The notes beneath the pieces were generated by a model, which was not told the origin of the DNA, searched no databases, and worked only from the letters and a program-made list of their open reading frames with translations. This document shows, in pieces, positions 1 through 8,593 of a stretch of DNA of 45,083 nucleotides; within the stretch, counting starts at the first letter, position 1, and each line of letters opens with the position of its first letter. Position numbers and translations under genes: made by a program. This stretch comes from Christensenellaceae bacterium (lineage in GTDB: Bacteria > Bacillota > Clostridia > Christensenellales > Aristaeellaceae), in the NCBI GenBank assembly GCA_012837835.1, contig DUQK01000051.1, positions 1-45,083 on the forward strand. Direction: 5' to 3'.

Positions 1-77
1 CCTAGGGGGAAGCAGCTGATGGCTTAACAATATTTACAAGATTGGTTACACAAAACTATTGACACTACCAGGTGCTT

Positions 78-1304
78 ATGCCAAACTTTACTCTTAATGA
101 CGATGTATTTACTAAAGCCGCGGAGCTTTTCGGAACCCCCCTATACCTTTACGATGAAAAAGGTATAAGGGATAATATTAAAAGGCTTAAAGACGCCTTT
201 TCTTGGAACAAGAATTACAGGCAATATTACGCCGTTAAGGCGCTGCCAAACCCCGAGATATTAAAAATTATGCTGCAAGAGGGCTGTGGGCTTGATGTAT
301 CCAGCGAAACGGAGCTGCTGCTTGCAGACATGGTAGGCGCAAAAGGCAAGGATATATTTTTCTCCGCAAACGCTATGCCTATGCATGAACTTAAAATGGC
401 AAGGGAAAGGCAGGCGCATATTAACCTTGATGATATTAGCGATATAGACACCCTACTTTCTTTCGGAAAGCCGCCTGAAATGCTTTGCCTAAGGTATAAC
501 CCCGGCGGAAGCTTTTCTAGTGAGAACGATATTATGGGTTCCCCCGGGCAGTCTAAATACGGCTTTACAAGAAAGCAGCTAACTGACGGACTTATTAAGC
601 TTAAAGCTGCAGGCGTTAAGGGTTTCGGGTTACATGCGCTGCTCGTATCAAACTCTAAACTGCCGGATTACTACCCACGCCTTGCAAAGCTGCTTATAGA
701 AACGGGTATAGAGCTTGAAAAAGAAACGGGTGTAATATTCAGCTATATTAACCTATCCGGCGGCATAGGCATAGCCTATAAACCAGAGGATAAGCCTTCG
801 GATATATACGGGCTTGCAGATGAAGTAAAAAAAGTCTTCAGCAAATATGGAAAGCTTGATATGCCTTTATATACAGAGCTTGGGCGGTATATTACCGGTC
901 CTTACGGCTTTTTAATTGCAAGGGTTATACACGAAAAGGATATATACAAGCGCTACATAGGGCTTGATGCCTGTGCAGCAAACCTTATGCGGCCTGCGAT
1001 GTACGGGGCGTATCACCATATACATGTTGCGTATAAAAGAGATATGCCTCACAGTACCATGTATGATGTAACAGGCTGCCTATGCGAAAATAACGATAAA
1101 TTTGCCATAGATAGAATGCTGCCAAAAATAGATATGGGCGATTTAGTTATAATACACGATGCCGGCGCGCATTCCTTCTCCATGGGTTATCAATACAACG
1201 GCAGGCTTCGCAGCGCTGAGGTACTATACACGATAGATGGGGAATATAAATTAATCCGCAGAAAGGAAACCTCGGAAGATTATTTCGCCACTCTGTATTT
1301 TTAA
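78..1304 (+). CDS. lysA: Diaminopimelate decarboxylase family protein
   Basis: Fold-type III PLP-dependent decarboxylase that should convert meso-diaminopimelate to L-lysine in the cytosol. Visible: YAVKA with the Schiff-base lysine near residue 54, a glycine-rich phosphate loop (LSGGIGIAY, about residue 227), ELGRYITGP, and the C-terminal part with CLCENNDKF and the DAGAHSFSM/YNGRLR signature that completes the active site across the dimer. About 408 residues is normal for LysA. The segment usually reading GLHCHIGSQ is GLHALLVSN here, so it belongs to a divergent LysA-like subgroup and another amino-acid substrate (ornithine, arginine or a carboxynorspermidine-type compound) cannot be excluded. 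I prefer the ATG at 78 over a GTG at 72 because AGGTG lies just upstream of the ATG. pyrE follows after 40 bp on the same strand. Confidence 0.88.
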   Translation: MPNFTLNDDVFTKAAELFGTPLYLYDEKGIRDNIKRLKDAFSWNKNYRQYYAVKALPNPEILKIMLQEGCGLDVSSETELLLADMVGAKGKDIFFSANAMPMHELKMARERQAHINLDDISDIDTLLSFGKPPEMLCLRYNPGGSFSSENDIMGSPGQSKYGFTRKQLTDGLIKLKAAGVKGFGLHALLVSNSKLPDYYPRLAKLLIETGIELEKETGVIFSYINLSGGIGIAYKPEDKPSDIYGLADEVKKVFSKYGKLDMPLYTELGRYITGPYGFLIARVIHEKDIYKRYIGLDACAANLMRPAMYGAYHHIHVAYKRDMPHSTMYDVTGCLCENNDKFAIDRMLPKIDMGDLVIIHDAGAHSFSMGYQYNGRLRSAEVLYTIDGEYKLIRRKETSEDYFATLYF

Positions 1305-1344
1305 AGCTTTTCGTGGTATCATAAAGAAAAACGAGGGGGACATT

Positions 1345-1872
1345 ATGGACTATACCGAGCTTTTCTATAAACTGGGAGCGATACAGAAAGGGCATTTCAT
1401 AAGGAGCAGCGGCAGGCATACCGATACATATGTGCAGTGCGCTAGGCTTTTTGAAAGACCGTCTACCGGTACCCTAGTAGCCAAGGGCATAGCGGAAAAA
1501 TTTATAGGCGAACCTATAGACATAGTTATGAGCGCCGCAATAGGCGGACTTTTAATAGGCTACGAAGTTGCAAGGGAGCTTGACAAGCCTTTTGTATACT
1601 GCGAAAGGCAGGACGGCGCAATGGTAATAAAGCGCGGCTTTAACATACCCGAAAATGCTAATGTGCTGTTAATAGAAGACGAAATTACCACAGGCACATC
1701 TATAAGAGAGATGATGGAAATACTAAGGGCTATAGGCGCCTGCTGTATAGCTGTAGCCTGTATAGTAGATAAGTCGGACGGTAAACTTAACTTCGGTGTG
1801 CCAAAGTTTTCACTAGCTAAAGTAGAAGTGCAGAATTGGCGTTCGAGTGATTGTCCTTTGTGTAAGGAGTAG
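1345..1872 (+). CDS. pyrE: Orotate phosphoribosyltransferase
   Basis: Transfers the ribose-5-phosphate group of PRPP to orotate, giving OMP in de novo pyrimidine synthesis. The PRPP-binding loop VLLIEDEITTGTS lies at residues 107-119, followed by the usual helix. The N-terminal flexible loop region with basic residues (CERQDGAMVIKRGF) and the early IRSSGRHTDTYVQ strand also fit OPRTase. At 175 residues it is of the short class (about 170-190) found in many anaerobes rather than the roughly 210-residue E. coli type. A strong Shine-Dalgarno (GAGGGGG) precedes the ATG. It lies 40 bp after lysA and is probably co-transcribed with it; no other pyr genes are in the window. Confidence 0.92.
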   Translation: MDYTELFYKLGAIQKGHFIRSSGRHTDTYVQCARLFERPSTGTLVAKGIAEKFIGEPIDIVMSAAIGGLLIGYEVARELDKPFVYCERQDGAMVIKRGFNIPENANVLLIEDEITTGTSIREMMEILRAIGACCIAVACIVDKSDGKLNFGVPKFSLAKVEVQNWRSSDCPLCKE

Positions 1873-1908
1873 TTTGATGTTTTCAAAATAGTGTGTTAGG
1901 AGAAAATT

Positions 1909-3786
1909 ATGAAGATTAAAAAAAGGTTTGCATTGCTTATATTTCTTTGTTTTTTGATGACAGTTGTATTGTCATACACATATAGTGAAGATGGAATAAT
2001 ACTTGGTGAATATATTGTTTATCAACGAGATTTTTCGAATAACAAAAATTTTTTAATTGAAACACGAGTCCATAGAGGAAATGCACCGGAACTCTTTCTC
2101 TTAAACATGAAAGAAAATGTTTCTCAGTCCATCTGTGCTCCTGAAATGGCTATTATTTACACGCCGAAGGTAAACGATAGAGGGGATTTTTCATATGTTA
2201 AATATATAAATTCTAATGCCTTTGGTTGTGAATTGTTTTTTAACAACAGGAAGATAGCTGAAGGTAATAAAATTGAGATTCTTGATATTTCAGATGAATA
2301 TTTATTTTATTATTCTTATAAAAACAACTTGGGCGGAAATCCTTGTTGTTTATATCAGTTCGAAATTGATAATGAAACAACTAAAATAATAAAAGAATTT
2401 AATAAGGAACGTATTGTTAGAGGTGTTTTTGATATAGTTAGCGAATGTTTGCTATTAAACTATTGGGATGAAACAATTATGAACAATATAGTTGTAAAAT
2501 ACGAGATAAAAGATGGCAAAATAACCAATGCTGAAAAATATGGAAACAAAAATGAGATGGCAATACTTTGGCAAGATAATTCTCAGTATTATGTAGAGTT
2601 GATAAAATTTAAAAACGATAATAGTAAATATCTTTATAATGCCTACTTTTTTTATTATTTGTATCAATCGGGAGAACCTTTTTCTATTACCAACAATTAT
2701 GGGGGAAGGATTTCATGGAATGAATCATATAGATTACTTGGATTAATAGAATTATATGAAAAAACTTCCAATATGATGGTGTTACAAGATATAGAAAAGA
2801 CAATAAATGGCATTCTTTCTGTTACAAACAAAAACCTTAAAGTAAACTTATCGAAAGAGCAATGTTTGAATTTATGGTCAACAAAAAAATATTCAATTTC
2901 AAAAGAAACGGAACTTAATCTGTTAGTGGATGATGCAATGATACTTTGGCCTCTTGTAAAAGCTGTAAATAGTGGTATGGGGGAGGAGGTTTCTGCCAAG
3001 ATAATACAGACTGCTGAGGAGTTATTTTGCGTTTTTGAGAAAGATTATTTTGGAGGAAACTATTTTTTTGAGAAAGGAATAGACTTTTCTGTTGATGGGA
3101 TATGCTTACCATGGAATCAACAAAATGCAATGGGATTGATGCTTATTGAATTGTATAAGAATACTGGCAATGAAAAATATTATAGAATATGTAGAGAAAT
3201 GATTACAAGCTTTAAAAATGAATGGATAGTGAAGGATAATTATATCGCTTGGCATTATTGGCCAATAATGTTTTATGAAGGCTGGAGTATAATTGATGAA
3301 ATAAGTTTGAATACTCCTAGCAAGAATAAGACGGAGGATCTATTACTGGAAGATGTTAGTCATGCAGGGCTAAATCTCGAATTTATTTTAAGCTATCATG
3401 ATACTTTTAAAGATAATATAATTTCATGTGAAGATATCAACAAAATTAGCAATAACATAAATAAATGGTGTTTTAAAGATGGGTTTGCCAGATTTATTTC
3501 AGGTGATATTGAGTATAGTCCTAAGGGTTACAATTATCATATTCCACATCATTGGGCTAAATTAAAAAATGATCATTTAGATGCTTATTTTACATCTTTA
3601 CATGACCATGTGAACCCAGATTTCGACAATATGAGTTTATTGATCGCTTATGCTGTGAAATATGATCCAGATATTGAAGTGGGTTTTGAATATAAACAAA
3701 TAACTAGTAGCGAGTTTGTTTCAATGAAAGTAAAAGATAGAGAACAATACATTGAATATTTCATAAACAAACGAGACGCTATATAG
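1909..3786 (+). CDS. Secreted protein of unknown function, propeller-like N-terminus and alpha-toroid-like C-terminus
   Basis: Not recognised as a named family. Residues 1-26 form a clear Sec signal peptide (KIKKR, then a long hydrophobic stretch). Residues about 30-240 are rich in short beta strands with repeated turns (LFLLNMKE, CCLYQFEID, YEIKDGKI), as in beta-propellers. From about residue 265 the character changes to helical repeats with conserved aromatic and acidic positions (GGRISWNESYRLLGLIELY, LPWNQQNAMGLMLIELY, HYWPIMFYEGW, EDVSHAGLNLEF), resembling the (alpha/alpha)6 toroids of glycosidases, lyases and glucuronyl C5-epimerase C-termini. That resemblance is my inference. AGGAG 9 bp before the ATG supports the start. 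The gene is visibly more AT-rich than lysA/pyrE and ends next to an inverted-repeat element, so it may have been acquired. Confidence 0.7.
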   Translation: MKIKKRFALLIFLCFLMTVVLSYTYSEDGIILGEYIVYQRDFSNNKNFLIETRVHRGNAPELFLLNMKENVSQSICAPEMAIIYTPKVNDRGDFSYVKYINSNAFGCELFFNNRKIAEGNKIEILDISDEYLFYYSYKNNLGGNPCCLYQFEIDNETTKIIKEFNKERIVRGVFDIVSECLLLNYWDETIMNNIVVKYEIKDGKITNAEKYGNKNEMAILWQDNSQYYVELIKFKNDNSKYLYNAYFFYYLYQSGEPFSITNNYGGRISWNESYRLLGLIELYEKTSNMMVLQDIEKTINGILSVTNKNLKVNLSKEQCLNLWSTKKYSISKETELNLLVDDAMILWPLVKAVNSGMGEEVSAKIIQTAEELFCVFEKDYFGGNYFFEKGIDFSVDGICLPWNQQNAMGLMLIELYKNTGNEKYYRICREMITSFKNEWIVKDNYIAWHYWPIMFYEGWSIIDEISLNTPSKNKTEDLLLEDVSHAGLNLEFILSYHDTFKDNIISCEDINKISNNINKWCFKDGFARFISGDIEYSPKGYNYHIPHHWAKLKNDHLDAYFTSLHDHVNPDFDNMSLLIAYAVKYDPDIEVGFEYKQITSSEFVSMKVKDREQYIEYFINKRDAI

Positions 3787-3873
3787 CCTGTACTATACAA
3801 AAACTTTACACAAAACATCAGAAAAAAACTTAAATATTTGTTATCATATATGTGGCGGTGTATCCGCTTGTTA

Positions 3874-4027
3874 ATACTAAGTTGCCTTTAACCCAGTGTT
3901 TTCTTGTGCGTCTTTTCCACTTTTGCTTTGCGAAGTTACCATAGGATCCACTAGCCTGCTTCACAAAGCTTCACCAAACCGAAAAAACCGCTACAATAAA
4001 ATCGCTGTTCTAAAAGCAACATAGTAT
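3874..4027. repeat. MITE-like inverted-repeat element, copy C
   Basis: About 154 bp bounded by imperfect terminal inverted repeats: left end ATACTAAGTTGCCTTTA, right end whose reverse complement is ATACTATGTTGCTTTTA. The interior carries a diverged version of the core shared with the copies at 6649 and 33645 (CTTGTGCGTCTTTTCC, and the right-hand CCGCTACAAT). It fills the gap between the AT-rich gene and the transglutaminase gene, ending about 5 bp before the latter's ribosome binding site. No ORF inside. Confidence 0.55.
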
Positions 4028-4041
4028 AAATGGAGGTATTT

Positions 4042-4113
4042 ATGAAAAAAAGATTATCGGTATTGCTATTGGCTTTAATTATGGTGATGTCATTAAGCAT
4101 AGCCCAAGCGTGA
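4042..4113 (+). other. Signal-peptide ORF split from the following gene by a frameshift
   Basis: GGAGGT followed by ATG at 4042 opens a 23-codon ORF, MKKRLSVLLLALIMVMSLSI then AQA, which is a textbook signal peptide ending in a plausible signal peptidase site. It stops at TGA (4111-4113) exactly where the mature transglutaminase frame begins one base earlier (GTG at 4110). Loss of one base near 4105-4111 explains the break. The gene probably once ran 4042-5585 continuously. Confidence 0.8.
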
Positions 4114-5585
4114 AGAACTTGGAATACGCTTATATAGTATCTGAAAAGAACTATTTAACAATAGGCAAGGAAAACACATGGCATATAGAGATGAGTGGTA
4201 ACCCCAGCGATTATAAATACGATTGGAAACTGTACATAAGAAAAGATTTAGACGACGACCAGTTTGAATATGTAACAGGCGAAAAAAAGGAAGGCGAACC
4301 TACATTTGCCGCTACTGTAGATACTGAGGCGCATTATGTACTTCATGTAGACATAATGAGCAAGGATTTTTATTCTACAACGCTTAAAAGCGAAATGTAC
4401 CTTGCCACAAATGAGGCTGATGTAAATAGTCCCGAAACCGTTCCCGGCAAAGTAAAACAGATAGTTGATGAGTGCAGGGCGCTTAATTTAAGCAGCGATT
4501 ATGACAACGCCTTATGGCTGCACGACTGGCTTATTTTTAATGCAGACTATGACGAAAGCAAAACCATACACGAAGCCGCGGGCGTGTTGCTAAAAGGCAA
4601 GGGTGTGTGCGAGAGCTATGCGCTTGCGTATCAGCTGCTGCTTGGTGAAATAGGCATACCAAGCATTTACGCTACCGGCTACGCAGGGGGAGATTTGCAC
4701 GCATGGAATTTAATAAATCTTAATGATAGCTGGGTATATGTTGACTGCACTTGGGATGACCCTATTGGCGGCGGCAATGAAGGCTACGGTTACTTTGGGC
4801 TAAGCGATAAGCTTTTATCGCGCGACCATATGTGGAACGCTGATAATTCTAAACTTCCGAAGGCTACAACAGATGAATACAACTACCTTATGCGAAACGG
4901 CGCAAAAATATTTTATACCGAAGAAGAAATGAATACCGTGTTATCTACGGCTCTTGAGCAAAAGGAAACGCCCATAAATTACCTTTACATGGGGGAAAAA
5001 ACGGCATTCGGTACATATGAAATTACATCATGGCTCAAAAAGAACTACTCTAAGCATATGGTGGAAACATACTCTGTAAGCGGAAGCCGTTTCAGCGGCA
5101 AAATAGAAATAAGCTATAAGGACGGCGAGGGCTATGCGTTTTTTACAAATGATGATGAGATGGATAGCGCGCTTAAAACCGCCCTTACCAATAAGGAAAA
5201 CCCTGTAAAAGTAATGTATAGGGGAGAAGACCAGTACTATACTATAGAATATCCTCTTAAAAAATGGCTGCAAAACAACTATTATAAATACCTTGTAAAT
5301 GAATATAGCTACAGCTATACATCAAATTCTGCAGAAATAACAGTAACATATGGCGATTTTGACGATTACAGCGTGTTCACTACCGTTGATGAGCTAAATG
5401 CCATACTAGACGCCGCTAAAACAGAAAAGAAAACCGATTTAAAGCTTTATTACACAGGTGATGACCCCTATTTTATGATAAACTCTAAAATAAGCTCATA
5501 TATGCTTGCTAATTCAAAGGAAATAGTGCAGTATTATGGCAGCGTATCCGGCTTTTATGCGGAAATAACAGTGGAGTATAAGTAG
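4110..5585 (+). CDS. Transglutaminase-like protein with C-terminal tandem repeats (frameshifted from its signal peptide)
   Basis: Transglutaminase-like cysteine protease fold. The catalytic triad is visible: Cys in GKGVCESYALAY (about residue 167), His in GDLHAWNLI (197) and Asp in WVYVDCTWDDP (212). An N-terminal beta-rich segment of about 110 residues precedes it. After about residue 255 there are three tandem units of 75-80 residues, each containing an FYTEEEMN/FFTNDDEMD/FTTVDELN-type strand-helix start, a YMGE/YRGE/YTGD turn and an EIxxxY ending; these may bind the wall or another surface ligand. Such proteins are usually exported, but the frame containing the mature protein has no signal peptide; the signal peptide is in another frame at 4042-4113. 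As read, expression would need the GTG at 4110, which lacks a good ribosome binding site. mscS follows after 6 bp. Confidence 0.82.
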   Translation: MKNLEYAYIVSEKNYLTIGKENTWHIEMSGNPSDYKYDWKLYIRKDLDDDQFEYVTGEKKEGEPTFAATVDTEAHYVLHVDIMSKDFYSTTLKSEMYLATNEADVNSPETVPGKVKQIVDECRALNLSSDYDNALWLHDWLIFNADYDESKTIHEAAGVLLKGKGVCESYALAYQLLLGEIGIPSIYATGYAGGDLHAWNLINLNDSWVYVDCTWDDPIGGGNEGYGYFGLSDKLLSRDHMWNADNSKLPKATTDEYNYLMRNGAKIFYTEEEMNTVLSTALEQKETPINYLYMGEKTAFGTYEITSWLKKNYSKHMVETYSVSGSRFSGKIEISYKDGEGYAFFTNDDEMDSALKTALTNKENPVKVMYRGEDQYYTIEYPLKKWLQNNYYKYLVNEYSYSYTSNSAEITVTYGDFDDYSVFTTVDELNAILDAAKTEKKTDLKLYYTGDDPYFMINSKISSYMLANSKEIVQYYGSVSGFYAEITVEYK

Positions 5586-5591
5586 TAAACC

Positions 5592-6413
5592 ATGGACGAT
5601 ATAATTAAACCCGTATCAGAATTTTTTAAGCAGGCAAGCGTTGATACTGTGCTCAACCTTGCCGGCACATTGTTGCTTTATATAGTAGGCTGGAAAATTA
5701 TTACAAAGCTTATGGGCGTACTAGAAAAAAGGCTATTAAAAAGCAATATGGATAAGGGAGTGGTGTCCTTTTTATCAAGCCTAATATCCATATCGCTAAA
5801 GGTGCTGCTGATAGTATCCGTGCTTATTAAACTTGGCGTACCAAGCGCTTCATTTGTAACGCTTATGGGTTCTGCAGGTATTGCCATAGGTCTAGCGATG
5901 CAGGGCAGCCTTGCAAACCTTGCCGGCGGGCTTATGATACTAATATACAAGCCCTTTAAGGTGGGTCATTTTATAGAGTGCAATGGCGTTGCCCCGGGAG
6001 TGGTAAGGGAAATAGGCATATTCTATACTAAGCTTATTACGCCCGATAATAGAACAGTTGTTATACCAAACAGCACTCTTAGCAATGGTAATGTCATTAA
6101 TATGAATGAAAACCCAATCCGCCGCGTAGATATTCCCCTTAGCTTTTATTCAAATGTAGATGTTGAAAAAGTTAAGCAAATTATGACGGATACCGCCCTA
6201 TCCCACCCCGACACGCTAGAGGAACCAGCAATTGAAGCAAGGCTTACTGCTATAGAGCAGGGAGTATTTACATTTACCCTGCGTGTCTTTACCCCTCAAG
6301 ATAAATGGTGGAACGCCCGCCACGACTTAAATGAAGCGCTGGTAGAAGCATTCAGTAAAGAAGATATGGCTTTCGCACCTCCTCATGTAATGGTTGAGAG
6401 GGTGGAGGCTTAA
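5592..6413 (+). CDS. mscS: Small-conductance mechanosensitive channel, MscS family
   Basis: Heptameric membrane channel that opens on hypo-osmotic shock to release solutes. 273 residues, close to the minimal MscS length of about 285. Three membrane segments: about 21-40, 58-80 and the pore helix TM3 at 86-118, which has the alternating Gly/Ala pattern GSAGIAIGLAMQGSLANLAG and then the YKPFKVGHFIE turn into the beta domain. The cytoplasmic vestibule motif VVIPNSTLSNGNVIN is also typical. It starts 6 bp after the transglutaminase stop, so translation is probably coupled; a functional link is not evident. Confidence 0.92.
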   Translation: MDDIIKPVSEFFKQASVDTVLNLAGTLLLYIVGWKIITKLMGVLEKRLLKSNMDKGVVSFLSSLISISLKVLLIVSVLIKLGVPSASFVTLMGSAGIAIGLAMQGSLANLAGGLMILIYKPFKVGHFIECNGVAPGVVREIGIFYTKLITPDNRTVVIPNSTLSNGNVINMNENPIRRVDIPLSFYSNVDVEKVKQIMTDTALSHPDTLEEPAIEARLTAIEQGVFTFTLRVFTPQDKWWNARHDLNEALVEAFSKEDMAFAPPHVMVERVEA

Positions 6414-6584
6414 AGTATGCGTTTAATAATCGCTTTCCGTTTTCATATAATATACAGCGGCGTTTAATGCCATACACTGAATTTGTGTAAATGCAGATTA
6501 CCTTATGCATACAAAAGAAAATTGTAGTAAACTTGAGATCATAAATTGTTATTTCACGTAAATTATTTCACATAATCCATAGCA

Positions 6585-6647
6585 TACCCTATTGTTGTGT
6601 TTGTGCTTACCATACCTAAATTAGTAAGCACAAAAGCAACATGGTAT
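6585..6647. repeat. Short near-palindromic element
   Basis: About 63 bp that folds on itself: perfect 8-bp arms GTGCTTAC/GTAAGCAC around a 13-bp loop, with outer pairing ATACC...TGTTG / CAACATGGTAT. Its right end (AAAAGCAACATGGTAT) matches the right terminus of the element at 3874-4027 (AAAAGCAACATAGTAT), so it looks like a solo, internally deleted relative. It directly abuts the element at 6649. With it and that element, the 378-bp gap 6414-6791 between mscS and the convergent ATC-hydrolase gene is explained except for 6414-6584, where I see nothing. Confidence 0.5.
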
Positions 6648-6648
6648 A

Positions 6649-6765
6649 ATACTAATCTCAGCCTAAATCAGCTTTATCTTGCGCGCCTTTTCCGATTTAT
6701 CTTTGCTTTGTTAAATCAAAAAAACTCGCTGCAATTTAAGTGTTGCTTTAAACTGAGATAAGTAT
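6649..6765. repeat. MITE-like inverted-repeat element, copy A
   Basis: 117 bp with imperfect terminal inverted repeats: left ATACTAATCTCAGCCTAAA, right end reverse-complementing to ATACTTATCTCAGTTTAAA (16 of 19 positions match). Core CAGCCTAAATCAGCTTTATC and GCGCCTTTTCCGATTT are shared almost base for base with the copy at 33645-33803; the right-hand CTCGCTGCAAT is shared as well. It sits between two convergent genes and has no coding capacity. Confidence 0.65.
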
Positions 6766-6791
6766 AAAATCCTTGCATCTAAATATTCTAC

Positions 6792-7367
6792 TCAAAATCG
6801 CCTCGTGAACTTAAAGTCACAAAGCTTATCACCATACCCTAAAGTATATTTTCTTTCAAATTTCAGTTTTTCCATATCTCCAAACATCAACCAGTCGCCA
6901 TCGCAAAACATTGTGCATAATTCAGGGCAATTGTAAAAATCACATAAATCTTTATACAAGCACCTTGTTATGTCAAATATCAATGCATTTTTATCGTTTC
7001 TTTTTATCTTAGAAACCCAAGTATCTGCCCTCAGTCCGCTTGAAAAGGCTTTTCTAAACAATGCGTAACCTAAGTCGGATTTACCCAAGAACTTTATAAA
7101 CTTTGAGGCATTCTTTACCTTTTCATAGAAATAAGCCTTTGTATGCGCCAATGCGTCTTCGGCGCTAATATGTTTTTTTAAAGAAAGATAAAAAGCAATT
7201 CTTACCAATATTCTTTTCTTAGCTAACTTGAATTGTGTAGGCGAAAGTTTGAACTTTTGCTCATTACACATTTCATCCAGTATTACAGAGCAGCTTTTTA
7301 TAATCTCATCTGCAGAATACGCCTCTAATGTTCGATTTAGAAACTTTTTCATATCATTATTCATCAT
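6792..7367 (-). CDS. ATC-hydrolase (L-2-amino-thiazoline-4-carboxylate hydrolase) family protein
   Basis: The C-terminal half has the signature I associate with this family: TRCLYKDLCDFYNCPEL, then CTMFCDGDWLMFGDM and the ending RKYTLGYGDKLCDFKF, with several conserved cysteines. The named activity opens the thiazoline ring of 2-amino-thiazoline-4-carboxylate, but most family members in Clostridia have no tested substrate and often act as unassigned partners of AraC or TetR regulators. 191 residues, no signal peptide. ATG is preceded by AAGGAG at good distance. It lies 61 bp downstream of the AraC regulator gene on the same strand and is probably in its operon. Confidence 0.7.
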   Translation of the reverse strand: MMNNDMKKFLNRTLEAYSADEIIKSCSVILDEMCNEQKFKLSPTQFKLAKKRILVRIAFYLSLKKHISAEDALAHTKAYFYEKVKNASKFIKFLGKSDLGYALFRKAFSSGLRADTWVSKIKRNDKNALIFDITRCLYKDLCDFYNCPELCTMFCDGDWLMFGDMEKLKFERKYTLGYGDKLCDFKFTRRF

Positions 7368-7428
7368 AATTCTCCTTAATAATTATTTCACCGATACACA
7401 TTCAGAAAAGTTGTTGTGCTTTTTATAT

Positions 7429-8418
7429 TTAATGGTTTTTGTAATTTGCGTTCATTTTTTCTCTGTATTCGGTAGGTTTCATTCCTGTATGCTGTCTGAA
7501 CATATCGGACAGACTACTTATATATTTGTAGCCGACCATTTCGGCGATTTGAGATACCGAAAGCGCTGTATCTCTAAGGAGATGTTCAGCATGTGTAATA
7601 CGGCGTGTAACAATATATTGTTGAATACTCATATGATATACATCCTTGAATATGTATTTCAGCTTAGCTTTACTCATACATGCAATTTGTGCAAGAAAAT
7701 CAATCCTAATATCCGTAGAGTAATGGTCGTTAATATAATTAGCCACGGATATGACGGCATCCAAATCATCATGGGGTATTGAGAATTTACGTATAATATT
7801 TTCTCTATTCCGGCTTTTTGCTTTTTCAAGAATTATGGAAAGCGCTTCATTTACTTTGCTTTCATAAAACAGTTTTGCAGATATACCGTTTCCCATATAG
7901 TTTTTAATTTGATTGAAAATTGTTACAAGTTCAGGAAAATCGGTACAACCGTCTATCTGCAGGAATGCTTCTGAAGGATTTTCATAAAGGTCAGGGTATT
8001 GTTTACTTAAGTATTTCTTGTAATATTCAGGCATAAAGGTAATGCTAACGCTATTGATAGGAATTTTTTTGTGAAGTATCATACGATATTCACTTTTTTT
8101 TCCTACATACGCCTGAATTGCTCCGGATGTCAAACGACGATACGGCGTTAGTATTTCACCGGAAACGGAGTAGAAATAACCGACACAGATATATTCTGGT
8201 TGTTCAAAAGCGCAACAGGTATCCTTATAGTGAACCTGATTCATAATGGTAATAGTCACATATGGATTACAGTGATATACCCAGCAGTGTCCTTTACCAA
8301 GTTCGGGATTCATTTTATAAAATTCGCCGTTCGGATTAAAACTGGATACGGGTTCACATGGAATAACGCCCCTGTCCGCAAAAATATCGTTGTACATTTT
8401 TTCTAATTGCCTGCTCAT
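7429..8418 (-). CDS. AraC family transcriptional regulator
   Basis: 329 residues. The C-terminal ~100 residues contain the two helix-turn-helix units of AraC/XylS proteins (IDFLAQIACMSKAKLKYIFK and VSQIAEMVGYKYISSLSDMF, ending in HTGMKPTEYREKM). The N-terminal ~220 residues are the ligand or dimerisation part, with no recognisable cupin motif by eye. The start is supported by GGAG before ATG. It is divergent from the methyltransferase unit; the shared 8419-8593 region carries a promoter, a 26-bp inverted repeat and a pair of direct repeats that are its likely targets. Confidence 0.88.
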   Translation of the reverse strand: MSRQLEKMYNDIFADRGVIPCEPVSSFNPNGEFYKMNPELGKGHCWVYHCNPYVTITIMNQVHYKDTCCAFEQPEYICVGYFYSVSGEILTPYRRLTSGAIQAYVGKKSEYRMILHKKIPINSVSITFMPEYYKKYLSKQYPDLYENPSEAFLQIDGCTDFPELVTIFNQIKNYMGNGISAKLFYESKVNEALSIILEKAKSRNRENIIRKFSIPHDDLDAVISVANYINDHYSTDIRIDFLAQIACMSKAKLKYIFKDVYHMSIQQYIVTRRITHAEHLLRDTALSVSQIAEMVGYKYISSLSDMFRQHTGMKPTEYREKMNANYKNH

Positions 8419-8481
8419 AAAATTATATTTTCTCCATTCGGTAAACAGTTTGTGCTAATAGCTAATTATTGCCATATTTCA

Positions 8482-8540
8482 TTGACACTAAAGATGTTAA
8501 TAAGTAAAATAAAAATCAAGTTAGATATAACTAACTTGAT
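8482..8540 (+). promoter_or_regulatory. Promoter and operator-like inverted repeat for the methyltransferase unit
   Basis: TTGACA (8482-8487), 17-bp spacer, TAAAAT (8505-8510): a good sigma-A promoter reading toward the methyltransferase. Just after the -10 is a perfect 10-bp inverted repeat ATCAAGTTAG/CTAACTTGAT (8515-8524, 8531-8540, 6-bp loop), placed over the expected start site. A direct repeat TGTTAA...GTAAAATAA flanks it on both sides (near 8495 and 8545). This is the layout of a regulated divergent promoter, probably controlled by the adjacent AraC protein. Confidence 0.6.
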
Positions 8541-8593
8541 TATATGTTAAGTAAAATAAGTTGTCAAGATTTTTACATGAAAGGAGGCAAAAA

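Noticed and set aside
1-77. Tail of an upstream gene before lysA
   Set aside because: Short open stretches end at 27 and 62 but none can be tied to a family from so few codons.
7228-7782. 184-residue plus-strand ORF across the ATC-hydrolase/AraC junction
   Set aside because: Antisense to two well-supported genes, and composition is that of reversed coding sequence.
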